From Bradyrhizobium sp. Y36 (GTDB lineage Bacteria > Pseudomonadota > Alphaproteobacteria > Rhizobiales > Xanthobacteraceae), in contig NZ_NWTI01000006.1 in the NCBI RefSeq assembly GCF_002531575.1, forward strand, positions 62,001 to 126,000: DNA of 64,000 nt, in the 5' to 3' direction. The notes beneath the pieces were generated by a model, which worked only from the letters and a program-made list of their open reading frames with translations, had not been told where the DNA came from and searched no databases. Positions 44,879 to 53,813 of this stretch are shown in pieces. The translations under genes and the position numbers were made by a program. Position 1 is the stretch's first letter. Every line of letters begins with the position of its first letter.

Positions 44879-46702
44879 TTGTCTTCCTGGCTCGACTACA
44901 CGATCAACGGGCTGATCGTCGGCAATGTGTACGCCCTCGTTGCGGTCGGGCTCGCGCTGATCTTCGGCGTCAGTCGGCTGATCAACTTCGCGCAGGGATC
45001 GATCTACCTGGTCGGCGCCTATATCGGCTGGGTTGCGGTGGTGCAGCTGCATACGCCGCTGCCGCTCACCATCATCGTGGTGGCCGTGGCCGCCGCGATC
45101 GTCGGGCTGATCATCGAACGGTTCGGCCTGCGCCCGCTGCAGAACTCTGTGCGAATTGCACCGCTGCTCGCGACCATCGGCATCAGCTTCGTGCTCGATC
45201 AGCTGGTGATGCTGACCTTCTCGCCCAATCCGCGGGCGCTGCCGAGCCAACTGCCGGATGTCCGCTTCCAGGTCGGCGGCGGCACGATCGGCCCCCTTGA
45301 CCTGCTCATCGCCGGAGTCGGCCTTACCAGCGCGTTCCTGCTGTTCGTGTTCCTGCGCTACAGCAAGCTCGGCTGGGCGGTGCGCGCAGCGTCACAGGAC
45401 CGCGACGCCGCGATGCAGATGGGCGTCGACGTCAACCGCGTCAATCAGGCGGTGTTCGGCATCGCCGCCGCGCTCGGCGGCGTCTCCGGCATGCTGGTCG
45501 GCATGTACTACAACCAGATCGACACCGCGATGAGCCTGCAGGCGACGCTGAAGGGCGTGGTTGCCGAGGTCGTCGGCGGCGCCGGCAATGTGCCGGGCGC
45601 GGTGATCGGCAGCCTCTTGCTGGGGCTGGTGGAGAGCTACGGCGTCGCGGTGTTCGGCACCAGCTACCGCAATCTGTTCGCGTTCCTGCTCCTTGTCGTC
45701 GTGCTGGTGCTGCGGCCGAACGGTCTGTTCGCCAGCGCGCGGCAGGCGCCGCCCGAGCCGCTCACCGGCACGTTCATCGCGCCGAGCCGCCCGGTGCGTA
45801 TTCCGCACTGGGCTCTGGCTGTCGCCGCCGCCGGCTTTGCGCTCCTGCCGTTGTTCCCGGTGTCGTTCTACGTGCTTCAAACCCTGATCAATGCCTGGCT
45901 GCTTGGCATGCTTGCGCTGAGCCTGACGCTGGTTGCGGGCACGATGGGGCAGGTCTCGCTCGGTCACGCCGCGCTGCTTGCGATCGGCGCCTACACCTCC
46001 GCGCTGTTGTCGCTGACACTCAATGTCCCGGTCGGCCTTGCCGTGATCGGCGGCGGCCTGATGAGCGCCGCGCTCGGCACGCTGTTGATCTCGCCGTCGT
46101 TCCGTTTGCGCGGGCATTACGTGTCGATCGCCACCCTCGCCATCGGCGAAATCGTGTCGCTGGTGATCCTGAACTGGGAGAGCGTGACGCGCGGGCCGAT
46201 CGGCATTTCCGGCATCCCGCCGCTGTCGCTGTTCGGTTACGATTTGATCAGCCCGACCTCGATCTACTGGTTCAGCTTTGCCGTGATGGTGGTGCTGGCG
46301 CTGCTGCAGGGACGGCTGCTCGGCTCACATCTCGGCCGCAGCTTCCGCGCCATTCGCGACGACGACATCGCCGCGCGCGCCTATGGGCTCAGCCTGAACC
46401 GCTACAAGTCGCTCGCCTTCATCTTCGGCGGCTTCGCCGCGGGCGTCAGCGGCGGTATCGCGGCGCACCTCTATTCCTACATCAACCACGAGACCTTCAA
46501 CACACAGCAATCGATCCTTGCGCTGACCGTCGTCATCCTCGGCGGCCTCGGCAACGTCGTCGGCGCAATGCTCGGAGCGGTGGCGCTGGTCGGGCTGCCG
46601 GAAGTGTTCCGGGTCGCGGCGGAGTACCGCATCCTGATCTACGGCATCGTGCTCTTGCTGCTGGTGCGGTTCAGGCCGCAAGGCCTGTTGGGGACGATGT
46701 GA
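44879..46702 (+). CDS. Fused LivH-LivM permease of a branched-chain amino acid-type ABC transporter
   Basis: This 607-residue protein combines both permease halves. Residues 1-290 are LivH-like (LINFAQGSIYLVGAYIGWVA, then VNRVNQAVFGIAAALGGVSG and GAGNVPGAVIGSLLLGLVES). Residues about 310-607 are LivM-like (VAGTMGQVSLGHAALLAIGA, then YKSLAFIFGGFAAGVSGGIA and GGLGNVVGAMLGAVALVGLP). Most systems use two proteins of about 300 residues each. The start is TTG 44879 with GGGGA upstream. The stop overlaps the livG start by one base. Confidence 0.9.
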   Translation: MSSWLDYTINGLIVGNVYALVAVGLALIFGVSRLINFAQGSIYLVGAYIGWVAVVQLHTPLPLTIIVVAVAAAIVGLIIERFGLRPLQNSVRIAPLLATIGISFVLDQLVMLTFSPNPRALPSQLPDVRFQVGGGTIGPLDLLIAGVGLTSAFLLFVFLRYSKLGWAVRAASQDRDAAMQMGVDVNRVNQAVFGIAAALGGVSGMLVGMYYNQIDTAMSLQATLKGVVAEVVGGAGNVPGAVIGSLLLGLVESYGVAVFGTSYRNLFAFLLLVVVLVLRPNGLFASARQAPPEPLTGTFIAPSRPVRIPHWALAVAAAGFALLPLFPVSFYVLQTLINAWLLGMLALSLTLVAGTMGQVSLGHAALLAIGAYTSALLSLTLNVPVGLAVIGGGLMSAALGTLLISPSFRLRGHYVSIATLAIGEIVSLVILNWESVTRGPIGISGIPPLSLFGYDLISPTSIYWFSFAVMVVLALLQGRLLGSHLGRSFRAIRDDDIAARAYGLSLNRYKSLAFIFGGFAAGVSGGIAAHLYSYINHETFNTQQSILALTVVILGGLGNVVGAMLGAVALVGLPEVFRVAAEYRILIYGIVLLLLVRFRPQGLLGTM

Positions 46703-47547
46703 TGGCGGAGCAGTCTCCCATGCTGTCCCTGCGCGGGCTGACACGCCGCTTCGGCGGGCTCACCGCCGTCGATGCCATCGATCTCGATCTCGCCAAGGGT
46801 GAGCTCGTCAGCATCATCGGGCCCAATGGCGCCGGCAAGACCACGCTGTTCAATCTGGTGACCGGCCTCGACCGGCCCGACGCCGGCACGATTCACTTCG
46901 AGGGTCAGGACATCACCGGCCTGTCGCCGGAGCGGCTTGCAGCCGGCGGCATCGCGCGCACGTTCCAGCTCGGCCGTGTCTTCGGCAATCTCAGCGTCAT
47001 GGACAACGTCCTGATCGGCGCCCACACCCGGCTGCGTGCGGTGAAGCCGGCCGTGCCGGTGATCGGTCCGCTGCTGGAACTCGGCCTCGCCCTGCTGCGC
47101 CCAGCCAGCGTCAAGGCGGAAGAGGAGCGATTGCGGGAGGAGGTGAGGGCGATCCTCGCCCGGTTCGGCGAGCGGCTGCTGCCGCGGATCGACCAGCCCG
47201 CCTACAGCCTCTCCTATGCCAACCGTCGCCGCGTCGAGATCGCGCGCGCGCTGGCGCTGAAGCCGCGCCTGCTGCTGCTCGACGAGCCGACCGCGGGCAT
47301 GAACCCGACCGAGACCGCGGAAATGCAGGCGCTGGTCGCCGAGCTGAAGGCGGAGGGCCTCACCATTCTCCTGATCGAGCACAAGCTGGAGATGGTGATG
47401 CGCCTCTCTGATCGCGTCATCGTCATGGATGAGGGCAGGAAGATCGCCGAAGGACCGGGCGAACAGGTGCGAGTTGATTCCAAGGTGATCGAGGCCTATC
47501 TCGGCCACGGCCTGTCAGGAACGTCGGAGCAGGACAGCGCGGCATGA
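46702..47547 (+). CDS. livG: LivG-type ABC transporter ATP-binding protein
   Basis: The 281-residue ATPase has Walker A GPNGAGKTTLF near residue 40, GIARTFQLGRVFGNLSVMDN (Q-loop), a degenerate signature YSLSYANRRRVEIARALA, and Walker B LLLLDEPTAGMNPTE followed by LIEHKLEMVM. The signature reads SYANRR rather than LSGGQ, as is usual for LivG. The C-terminal tail VIEAYLGHG is typical. The gene overlaps the permease stop and the livF start, so translation is coupled. Confidence 0.93.
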   Translation: MAEQSPMLSLRGLTRRFGGLTAVDAIDLDLAKGELVSIIGPNGAGKTTLFNLVTGLDRPDAGTIHFEGQDITGLSPERLAAGGIARTFQLGRVFGNLSVMDNVLIGAHTRLRAVKPAVPVIGPLLELGLALLRPASVKAEEERLREEVRAILARFGERLLPRIDQPAYSLSYANRRRVEIARALALKPRLLLLDEPTAGMNPTETAEMQALVAELKAEGLTILLIEHKLEMVMRLSDRVIVMDEGRKIAEGPGEQVRVDSKVIEAYLGHGLSGTSEQDSAA

Positions 47548-48284
47548 CGAACCCTGCTCCCGAACCGCTGCTGGCGCTGTCGAACGTCAATACGTTCTAC
47601 GGCCAGGCGCAGGTGCATTTCGATCTGTCGATCACGGTCGCGCGCGGCCACATCGTCTGCCTGCTCGGCGGCAATGCCAGCGGCAAATCGACCACGATGA
47701 AGATCATTTTGGGACTCGTGAAGCCGCGCTCGGGCGAGGTGAGCTTCGATGGCGCCTCGCTGATCGGATTGACCACGCCGCAGATCGTCCGCCGCGGCAT
47801 TGCCTCGGTGCCCGAGGCGCGGCGGCTGTTCGCGGACATGAGCGTGCGCGAAAACATCCTGATGGGTGCCTTCGTGCGCAACGACCGCGAGGCGATCGCG
47901 CAGGATCTCGACAAGATGCTGACCCTGTTTCCAAAGCTCGGACAGCGGCTGGCCCAGCGCGCCGGCTCGCTCTCCGGCGGCGAGCAGCAGATGGTGGCGA
48001 TGGCGCGTGCGCTGATGAGCCGTCCCAGGATGATCGTGATGGACGAGCCGACCATGGGCCTGTCGCCGCTCTATGTCGACCGCGTGCTGGAGCTGATCCG
48101 CACCATCAACCGGGAGGGCGTCTCGGTGTTCATGGTCGAGCAGAACGCCAGCCTCGCGCTCGAGATCGCGCACGAAGCCTATGTGCTGCAGACCGGCAAG
48201 ATCGTGCTGTCGGGCCCGGCGCGCGCGCTCAAGGACGATCCGCGCATCCGCGACGCCTATCTCGGCGGCTCCGAGGCGGCCTGA
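47544..48284 (+). CDS. livF: LivF-type ABC transporter ATP-binding protein
   Basis: The 246-residue ATPase shows ALSNVNTFYGQAQVHFDLSI, Walker A GGNASGKSTTMK near residue 38, GIASVPEARRLFADMSVREN, signature LSGGEQQMVAMARAL, Walker B MIVMDEPTMGLSPL and VFMVEQNASLALEIAHEAYV, all typical of LivF. It starts inside the livG stop (4-bp overlap) and completes the operon SBP-permease-ATPases. It ends 3 bp before the convergent HerA-like gene. Confidence 0.93.
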   Translation: MTNPAPEPLLALSNVNTFYGQAQVHFDLSITVARGHIVCLLGGNASGKSTTMKIILGLVKPRSGEVSFDGASLIGLTTPQIVRRGIASVPEARRLFADMSVRENILMGAFVRNDREAIAQDLDKMLTLFPKLGQRLAQRAGSLSGGEQQMVAMARALMSRPRMIVMDEPTMGLSPLYVDRVLELIRTINREGVSVFMVEQNASLALEIAHEAYVLQTGKIVLSGPARALKDDPRIRDAYLGGSEAA

Positions 48285-48287
48285 CGT

Positions 48288-49799
48288 TCAGGCCGAGGCC
48301 GCACTCGCGACCTGCTCCGCCGGCAGGTCGTCGCCGTTGGGATCGCCGGGGGCCGTGGCCCAGGCCAGCTCCACCAGCGTCACGATCCGGCGGCCGCCGC
48401 CGTCGAGCTGGACGACGATCAGGCCCTGCTCCTCCATGTAGCCGAGCAGCCGCTGTGCCCGGCGCAGCGAATGCGAGCCATAGGCGCGCGCGATCGCGGC
48501 ATCGCCCGGACAGGGCCAGCCTTCCTTCGCCGCCCGCGCGATCATCATGAACACGCCCTGCATGTCGTCAGGCAAGATCGAGGCGCGCAGCGACACGTCC
48601 TGCCAGGTGTCGTCTTCGGCATGTTCGGCGCCGAGCCCCGCGCGCGCGCGCGTCAGCATGCGGCGGAATTCATTGAGATCGGGCACGGCCGCGCCGAGCC
48701 CCTCGATTCGGCAGCGGACCACGAACTCCTGATAGAGCACGCCGATGGCGCGGAAGCCGGCGTCGGGCTCGGCGAGCACGGCCCGCAGCGTGCGATTAAC
48801 GCGCTCGCGCCGCTCCGCCAGCTCCTCGGCGCTGACCGGCACCTCGACCACTTCAGGCTGGATCACCGGCGCGGCTGCCTTCGCAGCGCGGAGCTGCTCG
48901 AGCAAATCCGGCGCAGGCCGCCGCTGCGGCCGGCTGGCGTCGGGCGGCGGCGCGGCCAGGATCATGGCGCGCATGTCTTCCGTGGCCGCCTCCGGCAGCG
49001 GCATCAGCCGCGGTGTCGAGTTGCGCGGCGAGGTATCGGTCGGGCCGATGTTGAGGCGCAGCGGACGGCGCGACAGCGCGGGCCCCAGTGCCATGAACTG
49101 GCCGCGCTCGAGGTCGCGAAAGGCTTCGGCCTGACGCCGTTCCATGCCGAGCAAATCGGCGGCGCGCGCCATGTCGATGTCGAGGAAGGTGCGGCCCATC
49201 AGGAAGTTGGAAGCTTCCGCCGCGACGTTCTTGGCGAGCTTGGCGAGGCGCTGGGTCGCGATGATGCCGGCGAGGCCGCGCTTGCGGCCGCGGCACATCA
49301 GATTGGTCATGGCGCCGAGCGACAGCTTGCGCGCTTCGTCCGAGACCTCGCCGGCCACCGCCGGCGCGAACAGCTGCGCCTCGTCGACGACTACGAGCAT
49401 CGGATACCAATGGTCGCGGTCGACATCGAACATTCCGCCGAGAAACGCGGCCGCGCGGCGCATCTGATTCTCGGCGTCGAGACCCTCGAGATTGAGCACG
49501 GTGGAGACGCGATGCAGCCGCGCGCGCTCGCCGGCGACCTGAAGGCCGCGCTCGGTGTGATCCTCGGCCTCGATCACGAGATGGCCGAAGCGATCGGCCA
49601 GCGTGACGAAATCGCCTTCGGGGTCGATGATGGCCTGCTGCACCCAGGGCGCGCTCTGTTCCAAGAGCCGCCGCAGCAGATGCGATTTGCCGGAGCCCGA
49701 ATTGCCCTGCACCAGGAGGCGGGTCGCCAGCAGTTCCTCGAGGTCCATGGCGGCCGCGGCGCCTGCCGTGGTCTGCCCCATCTCGATCGCAACCGTCAT
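48288..49799 (-). CDS. HerA/FtsK-like ATP-binding protein (DUF87-type)
   Basis: The 503-residue protein has a Walker A GNSGSGKSHLL near residue 32, AIIDPEGDFVTLADRF, Walker B MLVVVDEAQLFAP near residue 134, and the arginine-finger region NLMCRGRKRGLAGIIATQRL near residue 165, as in HerA-like DNA-translocating ATPases. The C-terminal half (from about 290) is Pro/Ala-rich and then winged-helix-like (AIARAYGSHSLRRAQRLLGY). HerA usually pairs with nuclease NurA in DNA end resection, but no nuclease gene is adjacent. It could also be a stand-alone DNA-bound ATPase. Convergent with livF. Confidence 0.8.
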   Translation of the reverse strand: MTVAIEMGQTTAGAAAAMDLEELLATRLLVQGNSGSGKSHLLRRLLEQSAPWVQQAIIDPEGDFVTLADRFGHLVIEAEDHTERGLQVAGERARLHRVSTVLNLEGLDAENQMRRAAAFLGGMFDVDRDHWYPMLVVVDEAQLFAPAVAGEVSDEARKLSLGAMTNLMCRGRKRGLAGIIATQRLAKLAKNVAAEASNFLMGRTFLDIDMARAADLLGMERRQAEAFRDLERGQFMALGPALSRRPLRLNIGPTDTSPRNSTPRLMPLPEAATEDMRAMILAAPPPDASRPQRRPAPDLLEQLRAAKAAAPVIQPEVVEVPVSAEELAERRERVNRTLRAVLAEPDAGFRAIGVLYQEFVVRCRIEGLGAAVPDLNEFRRMLTRARAGLGAEHAEDDTWQDVSLRASILPDDMQGVFMMIARAAKEGWPCPGDAAIARAYGSHSLRRAQRLLGYMEEQGLIVVQLDGGGRRIVTLVELAWATAPGDPNGDDLPAEQVASAASA

Positions 49800-50047
49800 C
49801 CCGACTCAAGTCCCCGTCATTCGCGGACAGGGGCTTATCAATCCCGTCGGGGCGCGTCGAGCGGCACGGCGCGAATCATGCCGCGTTGCCCACGGCGGCG
49901 TTTACGGTGCTCCCTCGGAACAATGCAGGAGAGTCGCTTTCAGGATGCTTCGATCAGAGTTTCATCCAAAAATTGTCGATGTCTTTACGGGGGGGCGCTA
50001 CCCCTCGGCTATCCTGCCGGCTGGCAGAGCGCCAGGAAACACGGACG

Positions 50048-50377
50048 ATGTTGAGCACGCTAACCAGCCCCGCCACGATGACGGTCACGGTGTTTGGCGT
50101 TGCGGCTCTCGTTACGCTTGGCGTGGGCATTTATTGGCTCTTCAACAAGCGGGCACGTTTGAAGGATATCGCCGAGATGAGGGCGAAGCTCGATGAGCTC
50201 GAGCCCTCCGACCCTGAATACGGTGCGGTGAGGGCGCTTTACACCTCGATGATCTTGGATGCCGAACGTTGGGGCTTCTTTGCTGGCGAATCCGGATCGG
50301 GCGGCCATGGCGGCAGTGCCGATCACGGCGGCAGCGACCAGGCCGGTGATGCCGGCGAGGGTGGACACGCTCATTGA
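50048..50377 (+). CDS. Small membrane protein with Gly/His-rich tail (109 aa)
   Basis: ATG 50048 has AGGAAA nine bases upstream. The product has a membrane helix at about residues 11-32 (MTVTVFGVAALVTLGVGIYW), then a charged helical segment (RARLKDIAEMRAKLDELEPS) and a tail dominated by Gly, His, Ser and Asp (SGSGGHGGSADHGGSD). The His-rich tail might bind metal; this is speculation. No family is recognised. It is convergent with the YkgJ-type gene and may be lineage-specific. Confidence 0.6.
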   Translation: MLSTLTSPATMTVTVFGVAALVTLGVGIYWLFNKRARLKDIAEMRAKLDELEPSDPEYGAVRALYTSMILDAERWGFFAGESGSGGHGGSADHGGSDQAGDAGEGGHAH

Positions 50378-50409
50378 TGCATGAATGGCGCAGCGACGCG
50401 CGATCGGCG

Positions 50410-51246
50410 TCAGGTTTCGGACGCGGCTCCCGGGTGTCCCGACAGTTGTAGCAGTGCGGGCCGATAGGGGGCTTGCGGATCGTCGTCCTCGTTTGCGGGG
50501 ATCGCGCAGGAGCCGAATTCCTGCCTGATCCGCTCCATCTCGGCGATGCGCTCGTGCAGTCGCTGCAGATGCTCCGGCGAAGTCGCCCGCCAGAACCGGA
50601 ACGTGTCGGCCGTGAGCGGCACGAAGGCCGTGCCGAACAGCGTCGGCTCGGGAACGACGGTGCGTCCGAGCAGCAGGAAGCGGTCAGGGCCGGAGACGAC
50701 GAGGGTGGCATAGCCGCGGTTGCCGATCCGCCTGATGCCATTCAGTGACCATTCGGCGAGCTTGCTGAAATAGGGCTCCTCGCGCCAGCGATCGGGGCAG
50801 TGGTCGTCGACCGTCACGTTCACCGCATCTTGGCTGAAATGCACGATGATGCCCGATTTCGCCGGGAACCAGTCGTCGTCCAGATGCCCCTGCAGCCAGG
50901 CGCAGACGAAGGAACGACACATCTGCGGGCGGCGGTCGTAGATCGTGCACCCCGTGCCGGTCTGCCAGTGCTTGCAGAGTTGGTTCACCGGCTTGTCGAC
51001 GGCGGCCACTTCGAGAATGTCGCAGCAGGCGTTGCAGGATCCGCATTGCCGGGCCAGCGGCGCTGCTTTCGGCACGTTGGTCGCTCGAAAGCCCTGGCCA
51101 TCGCGGACCAGCAGCTTCTGCTTCTCCAGCGTATTCAAGGCGCGCTCGACCTTGAGACGGGACAATCCGGTCGCGTCGATGACGCCTTTCATGGTTGTCG
51201 CGCCGGCCTCCACCGCGCGCACGACCTGCAACGTCAACTGATCCAT
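50410..51246 (-). CDS. YkgJ-family Cys-cluster protein with N-terminal winged helix
   Basis: The 278-residue protein starts with a helix-turn-helix-like segment (MKGVIDATGLSRLKVERALN, then TLEKQKLLVRDGQGFRATN, about 18-58) and continues with a Cys-cluster domain: CGSCNACCDILE near residue 68, LCKHWQTGTGCTIYDRRPQM near residue 90, and CRSFVCAWLQG. Such Cys sets bind zinc or an iron-sulfur cluster in the YkgJ/CxxCxxCC family. The combination with a winged helix suggests a redox- or metal-sensing role, but no function is established. Confidence 0.8.
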   Translation of the reverse strand: MDQLTLQVVRAVEAGATTMKGVIDATGLSRLKVERALNTLEKQKLLVRDGQGFRATNVPKAAPLARQCGSCNACCDILEVAAVDKPVNQLCKHWQTGTGCTIYDRRPQMCRSFVCAWLQGHLDDDWFPAKSGIIVHFSQDAVNVTVDDHCPDRWREEPYFSKLAEWSLNGIRRIGNRGYATLVVSGPDRFLLLGRTVVPEPTLFGTAFVPLTADTFRFWRATSPEHLQRLHERIAEMERIRQEFGSCAIPANEDDDPQAPYRPALLQLSGHPGAASET

Positions 51247-51516
51247 CTTCGGTGACTTGTTCTTTCGCCCATCGTCCGGCTGCCGCGGGCAGGCCTGGAA
51301 CCTGCTGCCGGGAACCGGGATCTGGAGTATCTGCCCCTGGCAATTCGGCAGCTTCCGCTACGTAAGGCCAGACCTCGCATGGATGCAAATTTTTCGCAAA
51401 TCTGCCACTCCGCGACGGCCGGGGGGCTGGCCAGATGCATCGATTCCAGGCGTCAAACGCCGGATTTAATGACGAAAATCAAATCAAGCCGGCCGGGAGC
51501 CTGCTAGCTCAATCAG

Positions 51517-52101
51517 ATGAGCTTCCTGACCTTCTTTACGGCCACCTATTTCCTGCTGGCAGTGCCCGGGCCCACCAACACCTTGCTCGCGACCTCGGGC
51601 GCGGGGATCGGCGTTGCGCGATCGCTTCCTCTGCTCGTTGCGGAGCTCGCCGGCTATCTGCTGGCCATTGCGCTGCTGCGGCTGGCGCTCGGCCCGCTCG
51701 TCAGCGATATCCCGGTTGCGGCGCTCGTGCTTCGCGTCGCTGTCACCGTCTACATCCTGTGCCTTGCCTTCATGCTCTGGCGGGTCAACGCGCGCGAGCT
51801 GCGCGATGGCGTCCCGGTGACGTTCCGGCAGGTGCTGTTCGCCACGTTGCTGAACCCGAAAGCGCTCGTCTTCGCCTTCCTGCTGCTGCCGCTCGATGCG
51901 GGGCCACTGGAGCTGCTGCCCTGGTTCGGCGTGATCGCGCTGCAGATCCTCACGGCGGGCGCCGCGTGGATCATTCTGGGCGCAACGCTCGGCCGCGGCG
52001 CCCGTCGCCTCGGCCATCCCAACCTGGTCACACGCGCCGGCGCGGTCACCCTGGTTGCCGTGACCGGCCTGATCTGGCTGCAATCCTTCCTGACGGCCTG
52101 A
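51517..52101 (+). CDS. LysE-family amino acid exporter
   Basis: The 194-residue protein has five to six membrane helices. It opens MSFLTFFTATYFLLAVPGPT with the family signature PGPTNTLLATSGAGIGVARS, and later shows FATLLNPKALVFAFLLLPLD, the second typical LysE/RhtB motif. Family members export basic or other amino acids and metabolites from the cytoplasm. Length is slightly below the usual 200-210. It is flanked by a convergent dehydrogenase gene; no LysG-type regulator is adjacent. Confidence 0.85.
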   Translation: MSFLTFFTATYFLLAVPGPTNTLLATSGAGIGVARSLPLLVAELAGYLLAIALLRLALGPLVSDIPVAALVLRVAVTVYILCLAFMLWRVNARELRDGVPVTFRQVLFATLLNPKALVFAFLLLPLDAGPLELLPWFGVIALQILTAGAAWIILGATLGRGARRLGHPNLVTRAGAVTLVAVTGLIWLQSFLTA

Positions 52102-52130
52102 GGCGCCACGCCTCGCCGGAAGCGGCGCGC

Positions 52131-53195
52131 TTACTGCGCGCCGGATCCGCCTTGCACGATCTTCTCGTTCAGCTTCTGGTCGACGGTCTCCACCGTGCGG
52201 TCGATCTCGGCGTTGGGCACGCCGAGCTGATGCGAGATCAGCTTCACCAGGAGGTCGACACGCTCGATGAAGGGCGCGCCGCCCGCGACCGCGCGTGCGG
52301 CCGATGACGGCTTGAGCAGGCTTTCGGCGGCCTTGGCGTATTTGGCGAACGGCACCTGGTCCTGCGGATCGGCGCCGAGGCGGCGCGCGATCGTGTCGAC
52401 ATGATCGTAGATCGTCTGCGAGCGCTTCAGGTCGCCATGCACGGCGTCGCGGATCGACTGCGGCTCGTTCGGCGTGATGCAGCGGTAGTTGCCGGTCAGC
52501 AGCATCGACCATTTGGCCAGCGGCACGAACAGCGAGTCGAACACTTTCAGCTTCACCGGCACGTCGTGGCCGTCGAGCGTCACCGCGTCGATGTCGGCCT
52601 CGAGCTCGCGCAGCACCTTGTTGTGCTTCTCGTCGGCGAACACCGACGCCTTGAAGTTGGTGGGCAGGCCGACATGCAGCACGTTGGCGGCTTCTTCCGG
52701 CGGGCGGAATGCCTGCGGGTCGGGCGAGCACAGCGTCACGAGGCCGGGCTCGAAACGCTCCCACACCTGGGCATTGGTGTAGGCCTCTTCCAGATCCATG
52801 TCGGCGAGCGCAGGGATGCGCTTGAGATAAGGCAGCGGCGGCATGTTCATGATCGACAGGCACGGCAGCTTTGCCGCGGCGATCTTGACCATGAGCATGC
52901 GGACGGTGTGGTTGGTATATTGCGGCTCCTGCATCGCAAGGCCGACCAGGTCGTAGCGCGAGAGATCGACATTCTGCGGCGTCACGGCGTCGAGCTTGCC
53001 GGGCAGGTCGCGTGAGAAGATCGCCCGGTGCACAGCCTCGTCGCGCAGCTTGATGCGCACCTCTGTACCTTCGCGGTTGATCAGCTCGGCGGTCTTGGCG
53101 CGGCAGACCAGGGTCACGTTGTGCCCGGCCATCAGCAGCTTCGTGCCGAGCAGCGAGCCGTAAGAAGCCCCGAGAATCAATATGTTGCGCGCCAT
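52131..53195 (-). CDS. NAD(P)-dependent dehydrogenase, ApbA/PanE-like Rossmann protein
   Basis: The 354-residue protein begins MARNILILGASYGSLLGTKL with a GxxxGxxxG dinucleotide fold, and MAGHNVTLVCRAKTAELINR as in ketopantoate-reductase-like enzymes. The rest (PLAKWSMLLTGNYRCITPNE, VPNAEIDRTVETVDQKLNEK) does not match canonical PanE, and the length exceeds PanE (about 300), so the substrate is unknown; it may belong to the opine/ketopantoate dehydrogenase superfamily. ATG 53195 is chosen because the Rossmann fold begins there. Confidence 0.75.
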   Translation of the reverse strand: MARNILILGASYGSLLGTKLLMAGHNVTLVCRAKTAELINREGTEVRIKLRDEAVHRAIFSRDLPGKLDAVTPQNVDLSRYDLVGLAMQEPQYTNHTVRMLMVKIAAAKLPCLSIMNMPPLPYLKRIPALADMDLEEAYTNAQVWERFEPGLVTLCSPDPQAFRPPEEAANVLHVGLPTNFKASVFADEKHNKVLRELEADIDAVTLDGHDVPVKLKVFDSLFVPLAKWSMLLTGNYRCITPNEPQSIRDAVHGDLKRSQTIYDHVDTIARRLGADPQDQVPFAKYAKAAESLLKPSSAARAVAGGAPFIERVDLLVKLISHQLGVPNAEIDRTVETVDQKLNEKIVQGGSGAQ

Positions 53196-53813
53196 GCTCC
53201 GTCCCTTTGACAAGATGTGTGATTTTTGAGCCCCGGCCGTCATCCGCGGGCGAGTTGCCGGCATGTAAAGCGAAGTGAGCGGGGATGGCAACTGGGATAA
53301 TGCATACAAGGCTGACCCGGGCGGCCCCCAAACGGTCGGTCCGGACGGCAGCGCCCAAGAACATTTCGGCGAGCATTTCGATTTCCAGAATTGGATTCCG
53401 GGGGCCTTCTGCTCATCACCGCTTGTCGTGAGAACGTCACATGAGCCGTCACAAGTCAGCGGGATGGTCGGCGTGCGGCGCCGGTTACCTCCACTGCCGC
53501 CTTGTCAGCTGCGGTCAGGCGGCAATCCGCCGCATCTCACCATATCGTGCGTTCACAATAGCGGTTTACGCGGTCATGTCTGTTCTATCGACCGGTGAAG
53601 TATTTTCGACGCCGGTCGCAACAAGAGACGACTGAGCCGCATCACTGGCGTGCGCGGCAAACAACTATGGATCAGCGGCGGAGCTGGGACGTGACGATCG
53701 AGTTGAGCGGGCCTGGACTTCGCATCGTGGCCGACTCGTTGGGAATCAGAACGGTTTGTGAAGACCCGGGCGCACATCGGGGTGCGCGCTGATGGCGTCG
53801 TCCGGGGGCTGAC
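53196..53813. other. Intergenic stretch, no gene supported
   Basis: About 620 bp between the divergent dehydrogenase and hydrolase-like genes. Short frames on both strands lack ribosome sites and protein-like composition. A T/A-richer part at 53540-53640 probably holds the promoters. No repeat of the families seen elsewhere in the window was found. Confidence 0.45.

Noticed and set aside
53275..53598. Plus-strand frame of 107 codons in the spacer before the hydrolase-like gene
   Set aside because: Its start has no proper ribosome site, and its sequence has no domain, signal or conserved-looking segment.
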